From Lunularia cruciata (Eukaryota; Streptophyta; Marchantiopsida; Lunulariales; Lunulariaceae): DNA of 64,000 bases. The DNA is taken from positions 42,384,243 through 42,448,242 of the forward strand of contig OX419761.1 of the NCBI GenBank assembly GCA_948567375.1, given 5' to 3'. Numbering within the stretch: position 1 is the stretch's first letter; every line of letters begins with the position of its first letter. The position numbers and the translations under genes were made by a program. Under the pieces are notes generated by a model. The model did not search any database. It was not told where the DNA came from and saw only the letters and a program-made list of their open reading frames with translations. Shown here piece after piece: positions 25,500-36,385 of the stretch.

Positions 25500-26530
25500 C
25501 TAACTTCACACTGATGTTGTGGGTGGCACAGTTGGGGCCAAGGAGAGAGACCGTGTCCTTCAGCAAGCTAGACAATTCAGATTGGAGGGTAGACACCTTT
25601 TGCATGTATGGGAGGATGGTAGAGTGTGAGTAGTACCACTTCCATCTCAGAGACCACAGTTGGTCTGTCATGCTCATGAGGAGCTTGGTTATTTTGGAGT
25701 AAAGCGTACATATAGCTTACTCTAAAGTCATTATTGGTGGCACGGTATGCAGACCGTTGTACATCAATTTGTTGCTAGATGTGTGGTTTGTGACCAAGTT
25801 AGAGCATCATTCAATGCTCCTACGCCACAGTTACACCCATTACCTATCATGGGATTGGATTACTGTTGGAGTTTGGACTTTGCTGGACCTTTACCGTTGA
25901 TTGTAAGACATCATCGATATGTCTTGGTGATGGTGGAGCACTTCTCCAAGTAGATTGAGTTGGTGGCACTTCCTGACAAGTCTAGTGAAGGGACAACTTA
26001 TTCATTAGTGGATTGAGTTCTCAGTCATTTTGGTACACCAGCTGAGGTTTTGACTGATTAGGGTACAGAGTTCTTGGAGGAGTTTCAGGTCTTGTGTGAC
26101 AAGGCTTTGATTGATCATTGTACTACCTCCCAAGATCACCCTGAGGCAGATGGCTTAGTAGAGAGAGTGGTTTAGACGGTGAAGAGGGGATTACAAAAGT
26201 ATGGTTTGCAGAGAAGCCACTTGGGAGATTGAGATCTCTAGTTACCTTGGTTGGCCATGGGCTATTGGGTCAGCCGGCAAGTCTCCTTAGCATCCTTCTC
26301 TTTGTATTTTCTACTCTATGGATGAGATCCAGATTTACCTATAGCCATTTGTTGAGATGCTATTGTAGTTTTGGACTAAGGATGACCCCGATGTATGGAT
26401 GAGCGCATGTTCTCATCGGGCAGAGATCTTTTGGAGAGTGATGCCGATGGCCTTTAAGAACTTGGCAATTGCTCAACATATAGATACTTTACGCTATGCT
26501 ACCATTCAAGGAGGAGGTTATAGACCCTTG
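25500..26530 (+). pseudogene. Family M integrase region, second copy
   Basis: The HHCC zinc finger is visible as HAHEELGYFGVK followed by CVVCDQV near 25780. The DDE core shows SLDFAGPLP (first Asp, near 25875), the second Asp in the AEVLTD stretch near 26045, and the Glu in HPEADGLVERV near 26140. This is a retroviral/Ty3 integrase, not a tyrosine recombinase. Confidence 0.82.
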
Positions 26531-26741
26531 ATCCGTTGATTTCATCTAGGAGACTATGTATATCTACAACAAATAGCACCAATGACACTTGATGTTTTGA
26601 CAAGCCGCACTATCTTGAGAGTGCATGACATTTTGCAATCTAGAGTCCTTGTGTTAGAAGGACATGATGGTGTTGTTTGGAAGGATAATGTGCGCAATTT
26701 TGCGCCATACCACCTCCCAAACATTGATGGTACTGTGGATC

Positions 26742-26912
26742 CAAGCTTGGCACTTGTATGTGCAGGCTTGAGGTGTATGTTATGTGGCTCTTTTGGTGGA
26801 GTTGCTACTATGTTAGTGTGTGATAGTTGTTCGAGAGGATGGCATATGGCATGTTTGACTCCTCTCCTCACGATGGTTCCTTAGGGACAATAGTTATGTC
26901 CTAGATGTACTT
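26742..26912 (+). pseudogene. PHD finger at the end of the family M polyprotein
   Basis: The frame 26582-26884 ends in CMLCGSFGGVATMLVCDSC and then GWHMACL, with CPRC coded just beyond near 26898. The C4-H-C3 pattern and the CDSCxxxWHxxC core are typical of PHD zinc fingers, which usually bind histone H3 tails. It takes the place a chromodomain has in chromoviruses. Equivalent regions occur at 35560-35745 (outer copy) and 46795-46930 (right fragment). Confidence 0.82.
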
Positions 26913-27083
26913 GACCTATAGCTAGTTCATTCTTTATATGGTATAGATTACAGACAGGCGACTAACGATGGGGCTCCATAGCACCTGGCCTCATGATCTT
27001 TGCACATTATAGGGTATACCATATATTTAGAGTAGATGGCTATCTGGAGTTAGAGGGACCTAACCGCCAGCTAGGGGGGCAAT

Positions 27084-27734
27084 TGTGGCACTTTAGAGTC
27101 TATGTATGACTTGTGTGTGAGTTGTGCTTCTATAATGTATGATGTTGACAGCGATGTATGTTGTGTAGCAATGCATATATGCACAATAGTTGTCATGCCA
27201 TTTGTAGTGTCGCATCTAGATTACTTGGACATTGGAGTTCCAGTGATAGTAGTTAGAGTTATTTCAGTAGTTTCTCAGAGATTGCTTCCCGACGGTCAGA
27301 TTTTGTGTTTGGGGTATTGACTTCACGGTGGGGCCCACCGTTGAGTGTGCCATCAGTGGGACTGTTAGGGTTCAGACCTAGCTCAAGTCCAAGGGGTATA
27401 CTTTCAAAGTGCAGCTCCAGAGAGCTCACTTCTCTGATGTTGAGCCTTCGAGTTCTTGGCTATGGTGGACAGAGGCCGGCAAGCATCACCTGGATTCTCT
27501 TAGCTAGAGTGGATGTGGCTTGATTGTTATTAGTGCCCATTTGTTGGCAATTTATAGAATGATAGATCAAGTACTGATCGAAGTTGAGTTGAGTTGAGTT
27601 GAGTTGAGATTGGTAAACAATCTGATTATTGTGGCACTTTAGAGTCTATGTATGACTTGTGTGTGAGTTGTGCTTCTATAGTGTATGATGTTGACAACAA
27701 TGTATGTTGTGTAGTGATGTATATAGGCACAACA
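27084..27734 (+). repeat. Family M right terminus: B1-A2-B2 split direct repeats
   Basis: After a G-rich polypurine-like run (CTAGGGGGGCAA, 27071-27082) comes B1 (27084-27190, TGTGGCAC to GCACAATAGT). Next is A2 (27191-27628), a repeat of the element's left end at 15022-15482. B2 (27630-27734) repeats B1 and ends GCACAACA at the target-site flank. The left end has A without B. This is the layout of split direct repeats. Confidence 0.75.
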
Positions 27735-28364
27735 CCTGTGTCTACCAAGATGATTCAAGCACATGCTAGGGGCAATGGACCAAGTGGACGGGGTATTCTT
27801 GGGACGCAACCAGTAGCTACTAGGGAGAGTGGTCTACTTGGAGTCCATCCAAGTGAGCAAGGGCTACTTGGATTACACCCTAGGTCCACTAGGGATGCAG
27901 CTAGAGGACGTGTGGAGCTTGTAGCCTGAGTGGAGGGAGTTCTTCACACAAAGGTTGGAACCTCTAGTGGTTGGAGGCATAACACTACTGCTCTTAAGGG
28001 CCCAATGTAGCAGCCAGCCGGTACGTCTTCCACTCTTATGATAGTTATAGAGGATACTTGGGAGCCAGATCTTGGACCCAAGCTTACAAGAGAGGAAAGA
28101 TGGAGAGTTTGGAGGTTCTTGAGGAGCTACACAAGTTTTTTTGCCTTCAAGTATGAAGGATTTGGGTACTCTGAAAGGATCTAGTATATGGATTGAGCTG
28201 ACTAGCAATACACCCATTTTCCAACGTCCTTATCAATATAGTGACATGGAGAGGATATTGATTTAGAGCCGGAGTAGTGACCTTTTTGAGGCTAGTAGAG
28301 ATTTCACATGGAGAGTATGCATTAGCGACAATGATGCCATCCAAGAAGGATATGCATGGCAACT

Positions 28365-31300
28365 TGTGACAACTTGGCAAATATCACTTTTGTGGTAATT
28401 GAGTATGTAAAGTTTATTCCTGTAGAGATACTAGTCAAAATTGGTCAAATACAAAGTCAAATGTCACAATGTAGTTCTTCTTGGTTGCGTCTTTAATCTC
28501 TCAGGTGGAAACCACACCCAAAAGAGAGTAACAAGCACTAACTCACAATCTTGTCATAAATTAATACTTCTTAATCACAACTCCATCAAATCTTTCCAAA
28601 CAATCTTGATTGTGATGATTCAAGCTCTCCTAAAAATGGCACTTCACTACAAAACGACTTTGCCTCAGAATTGTGTTCCACCACTCCACTAAAGGCATAA
28701 ATTCCTCAATCAAAATTGCTTCACATCAACACTACACTGCACTCACAAATGTAGAATACTACCAACACTACAATTCCTCTCAGATCTGTCAAGGCATTGC
28801 TCCGATTGCACTTCACTCAGGTTCAAACACACTAAATGAAGATCAAGACTATGGAACCCAACATCCAACAAACACACTGACTTGCACTTTGAGTTTCTAC
28901 ACACACTCACAAACACAAACACAATGTTGATACTTGGAATCAAGCTCAAATGACAAGCATTGCTTCACAACACTTCACTTTATCTATTCTCAAAAACAAT
29001 GAGCACTAAACAAAATTGTTACTACTCCGATCCAATGTCTACATCTTCCTCTGCTTCCAATCCCAAAGTAACTTACTACTACTCTGTCTTCGGGTTTCAT
29101 AACACTTCTAAGTCCTCTACCAATTCTAACACTTCTTCACTCTGATCTACAATTACACTTCTAGGTAATCCTTCTTTACACCTCCACTAGTAACTCCAAA
29201 GATATTTGGACTCCTATATCATCTACTTTGGGTTTTGCTTTTATATCCTTCCAAAGTTTATCTATCTCTAGTTTCACCAGTCTAATCTAATTGTGATATT
29301 ATCTTCCACTTCTAATATCTTCCTATCTACACGAGTTTTGAGACTGATAAGTAAAGCATTCAAATCTTTGTCCTTTGCATTTTGTCTCTTTGTCTCCTGC
29401 ACCAACAACTTCAACTCGTGTAGCCTTGTCTCTTCAATTTGCATGCTAGCTTTTGTACTCAACATCGCGTTCATCTTGATCACAATCTCCTTCAATGGCT
29501 CTAGTCTCATTTTACTTTCCTGTTCTTGATCTGCAAGCCAATTTTCTTTGTACATTGCCAATTCTGCTTTGAACTCGGCTTTCACATTCTCCTTCTCTTT
29601 CTCCTCCTCCATAATCTTCTCCTCCTAATTGCGAAGTAACTCTCTTAACCTTTCTTCCTCTCTATATCTTGTTGTCAACTCTCTTTGCCAGAGCTGCTTC
29701 TTCTCTTATACACTCTCCATCACTCTATCAAGCTCTTGCTCTTTCTCCACTATAGCATGGATAATTTCTAATCTTGAATCAACAAACTGTTGCTTCAAGA
29801 TTTTGTACTAAGCTACTTGCCTTTCCCTTGCTATGTCACTCTTCTATGAATCTCTCTCTACTTCTTGCTTCTCTCTTCAAGTTCTCAATCACTTGATTTT
29901 GTACTAGAGCATCTACTCTTAGTACTTCCTTTTCCTCCTCATCTTGGGTTACACTCTTCTTCAACTCCAAGTTCTCTTCTTCCAATCAAGCTAACACTTG
30001 CAATACAGTGTTCACCTCAAGATGCTTTGACTACATCTCCTTCTTCTTGTGCTCTAACTTCACCAACAACAGGCACACAACCTCCCGCAAATACTCTACT
30101 CCTTCACTCGGAATTACTTTGGCTTGTGGACTTATCTCCTTCTTTGTCTCTTCCTCGCTTGATACTTGCATTCTTAGCCGTAGTTGCCTTATAGGAATGG
30201 ATTTGTTGCTCCCTAAACTTCCACTCTCCACTTCTCTCACCTTACTTGGCACCGCTTCATACTTTGCCCTTTGTCTGGAATGGACTGCCCTCTGAATTGT
30301 AACTCTCTTTTCCTCCTACTTTGGAACTTTATCTTCAAGTTTTGAGTTATCTTCCTCTGCCGTCTCCATCTTAGCTTCCTCCTCTTTGGGTACAGACTAC
30401 ATCTCTCTGCCGTCATCACTGTCACTACTTGTGTCCCCACTTTGCAGCATGAACTCGGGTTGTTCCTCCTTCTTCATGTCTTTGGACTTGCACTCAGCCT
30501 CCCCTTTTGACTCTTTATTCAACAATGCAATCATCACCAATTATTTCCTTAGGTTCACTCTTTTGGCTTTCCAAGGTCACACCTTCTCTACTACTTCTTC
30601 TTCTCCTTGTTGAATCCTCTTCTTTGACGTCGGAGTACTCACCTTCACTTGCACACTCTGCACCATATGCTCATAATACTCATCGCTACTCCTGATTTGC
30701 AAGATGTACTACTGCTCCTCCACATCAACATCTCTTTGCAAGTCGGGATAGAAAAGAGACACCATCTTGTGCCTCTCCGCTGCATTGAGCAAATTCAGCT
30801 CCAGATAGCAATGGGCTACAAATGGCACAATGTAATGTGTCGGTGACCTATCTCACAAATTCCACATCATTTATCTTGTCCTTTGATGGAAACACTTTGC
30901 CTAGTTAATTGGCTCTCCTGTAAACATCTTATGGAAGAACACCACTTGGTGCTTCATCACATAAGTCATTCTTTCCGGCTTCAAGATTGCCATTAGAGCA
31001 CTCACAATCCTCATCTTAATAGGATCCTTATAGCTCTCTACTTTGTAGCCATTCTTTGTGCGCTTTGAAGAGAAAGCATCCCTCTCTTCTTGGGTTTCTT
31101 TGGCAGCTTCTCCCTTCTCCAAGAATGTGGCACCCTCCTCTGCACCTGCTTCTCTCTCGAGTACTAGTCTCCAATCCGACTCTATCCATTGAGCCGGATT
31201 TCCTCGCTTCCCTTCTTCTTCAAGGCAATCGAGACACTTACTCTCAATGATCTCATTCATGAAACCTGGAAAACTAACATTCCAGTTCTATGCCAAGAAT

Positions 31301-31969
31301 GTGATCCAAAGCCTGCTCAAGACTTCAATTCTTGCGATCACATCTAACTTCCAAATTGCATGATTTCTCACTACAAATTTGGAGTTCTTCTTCTCACCTC
31401 CCATCTTTCTCTCTTCCACTCTAGGCTAGGGACTATTCTTCCTACTAATTCTCGGATTAACTCTCTCAACTTCCTCTCAACACACCAGTGCATCTTTGAC
31501 TACACTTCCCTTCCCACGCTCTCCTACAAGACGACTTCTTAACGGCAATGGAAAATTGCTTATCATCGCTTTGTCTTTAGCCCAAATTTTATAGAGTCGT
31601 GCCTTCTTGTTTTCTTTAATTTGAGTTTCTACCAAGAAATCACACTTCCCGAATGCTCTTGTCACTTTCAAGTGTCCTTCACATGTATGACCGCCATTTT
31701 TGAATGGTACCTTCTTGAATATCTCGCCCCAAAGAAAAGTTGTTACATTGTCCTCACCTCGGGTTGAGCACCCCTGAGACAAAGACTCCTTACTTTGGGT
31801 TGTATGCTGACAGGGCAATTCAGAGTACCTCGCCTTCTGACACAAAGTCACTTTACCTTGGGTTACACCCCAAGGACACTTTTCTTTGCCTTCTTTGGCC
31901 ATACATGCACAATTCGACTTCTTCTGTACACTTCTTCTTCAAAATTGAGAAAAAAATGTGGGTACCACA
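28365..31969. mobile_element. Insertion X2: 3.6-kb element in the outer M copy
   Basis: The insert starts TGTGACAACTTGG and ends GGGTACCACA. It is flanked by a perfect 5-bp direct repeat, CAACT (28360-28364 and 31970-31974). The uninterrupted site is seen at 21348-21360. The first ~380 bp and last ~60 bp match X3 (32562-33527), so both belong to one family with shared ends. The interior differs and carries minus-strand open frames. TG...CA ends and 5-bp duplications fit an LTR-type element, but I find no internal second LTR. It may be a long or composite solo LTR, or a non-autonomous carrier. Confidence 0.75.
29274..31902 (-). other. Unrecognised minus-strand coding-like cargo in X2
   Basis: Collinear minus-strand frames at 31477-31902 (141 aa), 30901-31260 (119 aa), 30031-30440 and 29274-29612 (112 aa) are Lys/Glu-rich. 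The 112-aa frame looks like a coiled coil (phrases EEEKEKENVKAEF and ETKRQNAKDKDL). The 119-aa frame contains KNGYKVESYKDPIKMRIVSA and MTYVMKHQVVFFHK, which look like a folded-protein segment. I do not recognise the family. It could be captured host sequence or an unusual gag-like cargo. It is broken, so I treat it as a fossil. Confidence 0.5.
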
Positions 31970-32506
31970 CAACTACACAAATAGGCAGATGTGTGGAGAT
32001 TACTGTCCTATCAACCAATAGACCAGGGCTGATTGGTATGCCATGCCTACATTGGAGGAGATTTTTGATGCAATTGGGCATGCAAAGGTCTTTAGTACTT
32101 TGGATCTTTGAGTGAGGTATCATCAGTTGCCAATCAAGGAGGAGGATAAGTCCAAGATAACATTTTGGGTTATTGATCCTCATGACAAGGATGTGTTATA
32201 TCCGTGGAGGTTTTTACCATTTTGGTTAAAGAATGCTCCTATTGAGTTCTAGAGGGTCATGGATAGGATCCTAGCTGGATTGGATTTAGCTCAGTGCTAT
32301 ATTGATGATACTTTGGTCTATAACATTACTATGGAGGAGCATGAGAGTCAGTCGTTGGAGGTATTTGAGAGGTTGAGATCTCATGGACTCAAATTACATC
32401 CTAGGAAGTGTAGGTTCTTCTACAAGCAGGTTGAGTATTTGGGTCACACTATCTACCGTGGAGGACTTGGTGTTTAGTAGACCAAGGTGGAGTTTATTTC
32501 ATATTA

Positions 32507-32524
32507 CCCTAAACCCTAAACCCT
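32507..32524 (+). repeat. Interstitial plant-type telomere repeat (CCCTAAA) tract
   Basis: CCCTAAACCCTAAACCCT lies within the RT region of the outer M copy. The matching positions in the other copies read CATATTCCTTGGCCTAC (near 44535) with no such tract. Two extra telomere units were therefore gained at one site. CCCTAAA is the Arabidopsis-type telomere unit. Confidence 0.85.
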
Positions 32525-32561
32525 CGGCCTACGGATGTGAGCAGAGTGCAAACATTCCTTG

Positions 32562-33527
32562 TGTGACAACCCGGTAAATATCACTTTTGCGGTAATCGGG
32601 TAAGTAAAGTTCATTCCCGCAGAGATACGAGTCAGAATTGGTCAAATACGAAGCAAAGTAACAATTTCAGTTCTTCTTGAGTTCTTCTTTAGTCTCTCAG
32701 GTAGAAACCACACCCAGAAGAGAGTAACAAGCACTGACTCGCAGTCTTGTCACAAATTCACACTCTATAATCACAACTCCATCAAATCTTTCCAAACAAT
32801 CTTGATTGTGATGATTCAGGCTCTCCCAAAAATGGCACTTCACTGCAAAACGACTTTGCCTCAAAATTGTGTTCTACCCATCCACTGAAGGCACAACTTC
32901 TTCGAACGAAATTGCTTCACATCAACCTCGCACTGCATCCTGAGGTCCGACTACTTTGGATTTAGTCATCTTCATCTTGAGGCAAAGTCTTTAGACCAGA
33001 AGTCATGTAAACCCAAAGTACAAAGTATGAAGTCCGAAGTACGAAGTCCGAAGTCACATTGACCCAAAGACACTTTGACCCGAAGTACATCTACTCTCAA
33101 AACTTCAAATGCTTGTAACTTCTTCTACACACCTCCAAACTTTGCGATTTTGGTGGCAATAGAAAGCCCTGAACGAGACGTTTCCAACTAAATATAACAC
33201 ACTTGATTTGGAGTTGTGGTCACTGAGATATGGCCCCCGCAAGAATCCTAACCTGCAACTTCTATTTCTCCTTCGGGTTTGCTCTCCTTAACGTCTGATC
33301 CGAGTTTTTCCCTCCTCTGACACGAAGTAAGCTTCTTCGGGTCTGATCCAGTCCGAGTCTTTCTTCCTCTTACATGAAATTGACTTCCTTGGGGCTGATC
33401 AAAACACAAGTTTCCACTCATTTCTTCTCCATTTCTTCTTCATTTCCACTCATTTTGGTTTCAATTTGGTTTCAACAAGCCATTTCTTCTTCAAAACTCG
33501 TCCAAAATGAAAAATGTGGGTACCACA
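32562..33527. mobile_element. Insertion X3: 966-bp solo-LTR-like element
   Basis: The insert starts TGTGACAACCCGG and ends GGGTACCACA. It is flanked by a perfect 5-bp duplication, CCTTG (32557-32561 and 33528-33532). The empty site ATTCCTTGGGTTGGC is visible at 25202-25216. Its ends match X2. The middle contains repeated CGAAGT-type phrases around 33010-33080 and has no coding frame. A solo LTR is the simplest reading. Confidence 0.82.
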
Positions 33528-35745
33528 CCTTGGGTTAGCAAAATTCTATTGTTGCTATGTTAGAGGATTTAGTGCCATTGCCGAGGCCTTGACAAAGCTA
33601 ACCAAGCTTACACAAGAGTGGTGTTGGGGAGATGAGTAGGAGAGAGCTTTTGTAGAGCTCAAGGAGAGGTTGACATATGCTTCTATTTTGAGGAGACCAA
33701 TCAGAGGATGACCATTTCAGGTTCATATTGATTGGAGTATGTTGGGGCTTGGAGCGGTGCTCACCCAACATGATGATGAGGGGAAGGAGTTTGTGGTGGC
33801 ATATGCTAGTCTCTCCAACAATTCAGCAAAGGTGAAGTATAGTTCATATTAGGGAGAGTGCTTGGTAGCAGTTTGGGCAGTAGCACATTTTGGATGTTAC
33901 CTATTTGGTAACCCTTCACTCTCATTATTGATCATCAATCATTGAAGTGATTGATGGAGTCCAACAAGCTTTCAAGGAAGCTTGCACAATGGGCTCTGAT
34001 TTTATAAGAGTATGATTTCATGGTTGTTCATAGACCTAGAGTGGTGAATTGTGATGAAGATGGGTTGAGTAGAAACCCATATCCCAGCTAGCAGGGTCAG
34101 ACCAGAGCATGTTGGCATGGTGAGACAAATGAGAAGATGGTGCCAAGTTGGCATGTATTGGTCCTTTTGTGTATATTATCTAAGGCTTTGGTGGAATCTC
34201 TCTCAATGCATACAGGAGGAGTTATTGAGGTCAAAAATCAAGAGTGAAGATATTGAAACAGTTCAACAAGACATTCATGGTGACGTCTTAGTGATGGACT
34301 ATCTTCACACTGGTGTTGTGGGTAGGCACAATTAGGGCCAAGGAGAGAGATCATGTTCTTCAATGAGCCAGACAATTCAGATTGGAGGGCAAACACCTTT
34401 TGCGTGTATGGAGGGATGGTAGAATGCAAGTAGTTCCACTTCCATCTCAGAGACCATAGTTGGTCCGTCATGCTCATGAGGAGCTAGAAAATTTTGGAGT
34501 AAAGCTTACATATAGCTTACTCTAGAGTCACTATTGGTGGCGCGGTATGTAGACCAAGGTATAGTAGTTTGTTGCCAGATGTGTGGTTTGTGACTAAGTT
34601 AGAGCATCATTCAACACTCTTATCCCACAATTACACCCATTACTTATCATGGGATTGGGCTATCATTGGAGTTTGGACTTTGTTGGACCTTTACCGCTGA
34701 TTGTGAGACATCATCAGTATGTTTTGGTGGTGGTGAGCACTTGTCCAAGTGAATTGAGTTGGTAGCACTTCTTGATAAGTCTAGTGAAGGGACAACTTAC
34801 TCATTCATGGATCGATTTCTTAGTCATTTTGGTGCACCAATTGAGGTTTTGACTAATCAGGGTACAGAGTTCTTGGGGAGTTTCAAGTCTTGTACAAGGC
34901 TTTGATTGATCATTATACTACATCATGAGATCACCTTGAGGTAGATGGCTTAGCAAAGAGAGTGGTTCAGACAGTGAAGAGAGGATTGTGAAAGTATCAT
35001 TTGCAAAGAGGCTACTTAGGAGATTAGGATCTCCAATTACCTTGGTTGGCCATGGGCTATCGGTTCAGCGGGCAAGCCTCCTTAGCATCCTTCTCTCCTT
35101 ACTTTCTACTCTATGGACGAGATCTAGATTTACTTGTAGCCATTTGTCAAGATGCTACTATAGTTTTGGACTTGGATGATCCAAATGTATGGATGAGCAC
35201 ATGTTCACAATGGGCAAAGATCTTTCAGAGAGTGATGCCGATGGCCTTTGAGAACTTGGTGATTTCTCAACATAGAGATAATTTATGTTATACTACCATT
35301 TGAGGAGGAGGTTATAGACCCTTGATCTGTCAATTTCATCTAGGTGACTATGTATATCTACAACAGACAACACCAACGACACTTGATGTTTCAACAAGCC
35401 GCACTATCTTGAGAGTGCATGAGGTTTTTCCATTTGGAGTCCTTGTGTTGGAAGGACATGATGGTGTTATTTGGAAGGATCATGTGCGCAATTGTGCACC
35501 ATGCCACCTCCCAAATATTGATGGTACTATAGACCCAAGCTTGGCACTTGTACGTGCAGGCTTGAGAAGTATGTTATGTGACTCTTCTAGTGAAGCTCTA
35601 CTAGAAGAGCCACATAGTGTGTGTTTAGGTTTTAGGCTGCTACTATGTTAGTGTGTGATAGTTGTTTTAGATAATGGCATATGGCATGTATGACTCCTCT
35701 CCTCACGATGGTTCCTCAAGGATAGTAGTTATGTCCTAGATGTAC
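33528..35745 (+). pseudogene. Family M RT end, RNase H, integrase and PHD region, outer copy
   Basis: RNase H-type sequence lies at 33720-34110. Integrase follows at about 34430-35300, with SLDFVGPLP-like sequence near 34670 and the WLAMGYRFS and SPYFLLYGRD phrases near 35045-35120. The post-integrase block TILRVHEVFPFGVLVLEGHD is near 35400, then a degenerate PHD region (35560-35745). All match 24.9-26.9 kb. Confidence 0.8.
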
Positions 35746-36385
35746 TTGACCTATTGCTAGTTCATTCTTTATATGGTATAGATTGGAGACAGGTGACTAA
35801 CAATGGAGCTCCATAGCACCTAGCCTCCTGATCTTTGCCTATCATAGGGTATACCATATACTTGGAGTAGATGGCTATCTAGAGTTAGAGGGACCTAACT
35901 GCCAACTAGGGAGGTGATTATGGTACTTTAGAGTTTGTGTATGACTTATGTGTGAGTTGTGCTTCTATAGTGTATGATGTTTACAACAATGTATGTTGTG
36001 TAGTGATGTATATATGCGCAATAGTTGTCACGTCATTTGTAGTGTCATAGCTATCATAGTAGTTATGTCCTAGATGTACTTGACCTATTGCTAGTTCATT
36101 CTTTATATGGTATAGATTGGAGACAGGTGACTAACAATGGGGCTCCATAGCACCCGGCCTCTTGATCCTTGCCTATCATAGGGTATACTATATACTTGGA
36201 GTAGATAGCTATCTAGAGTTAGAGGGACCTAACCGCCAATTAGGGGGCAATTATGGTACATTAGAGTCTGTGTATGACTTATGTGTGAGTTGTGCTTCTA
36301 TAGTGTATGATGTTGACAACAATGTATGTTGTGTAGCGATGTATATATGCACAATAGCTGTCACATCATTTGTAGTGTCGCATCT
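35723..36385 (+). repeat. 333-bp tandem duplication at the end of the outer M copy
   Basis: The stretch starting TAGTAGTTATGTCCTAGATG at 35723 recurs at 36057, and TGTCAC.TCATTTGTAGTGTC recurs at 36027 and 36359. The duplicated unit covers the post-PHD region and a B repeat. Confidence 0.8.

Larger units (their letters stand above)
15022..27734 (+). mobile_element. Family M second copy, inserted in the outer copy
   Basis: The element begins TGTCAAGCC at 15022 and ends GCACAACA at 27734. Flanking bases are CCTA (15018-15021) and CCTG (27735-27738). The outer copy resumes at the same point of its linker, as seen by comparison with 20700-20722, so this is a clean insertion of one family member into another. 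Parts: left repeat A (15022-15482) and leader, primer-site-like TGGTGGCAGAGTC (16370-16382), gag (16.8-18.2 kb), protease (18.9-19.4 kb), DNMT3-like domain (19.7-20.7 kb), linker, RT, integrase, PHD finger and right terminal repeats. It is interrupted by X1 at 21371-24665. It is broken, with more than ten breaks, but its reading frames are longer than those of the outer copy. Confidence 0.85.

Noticed and set aside
26582-26884. A host PHD-finger protein
   Set aside because: It directly follows integrase sequence and recurs in three family M copies.
27084-27734. An ordinary 3' LTR
   Set aside because: Its parts do not match the left end in simple order: B occurs twice and is absent from the left end, whose match stops at A.
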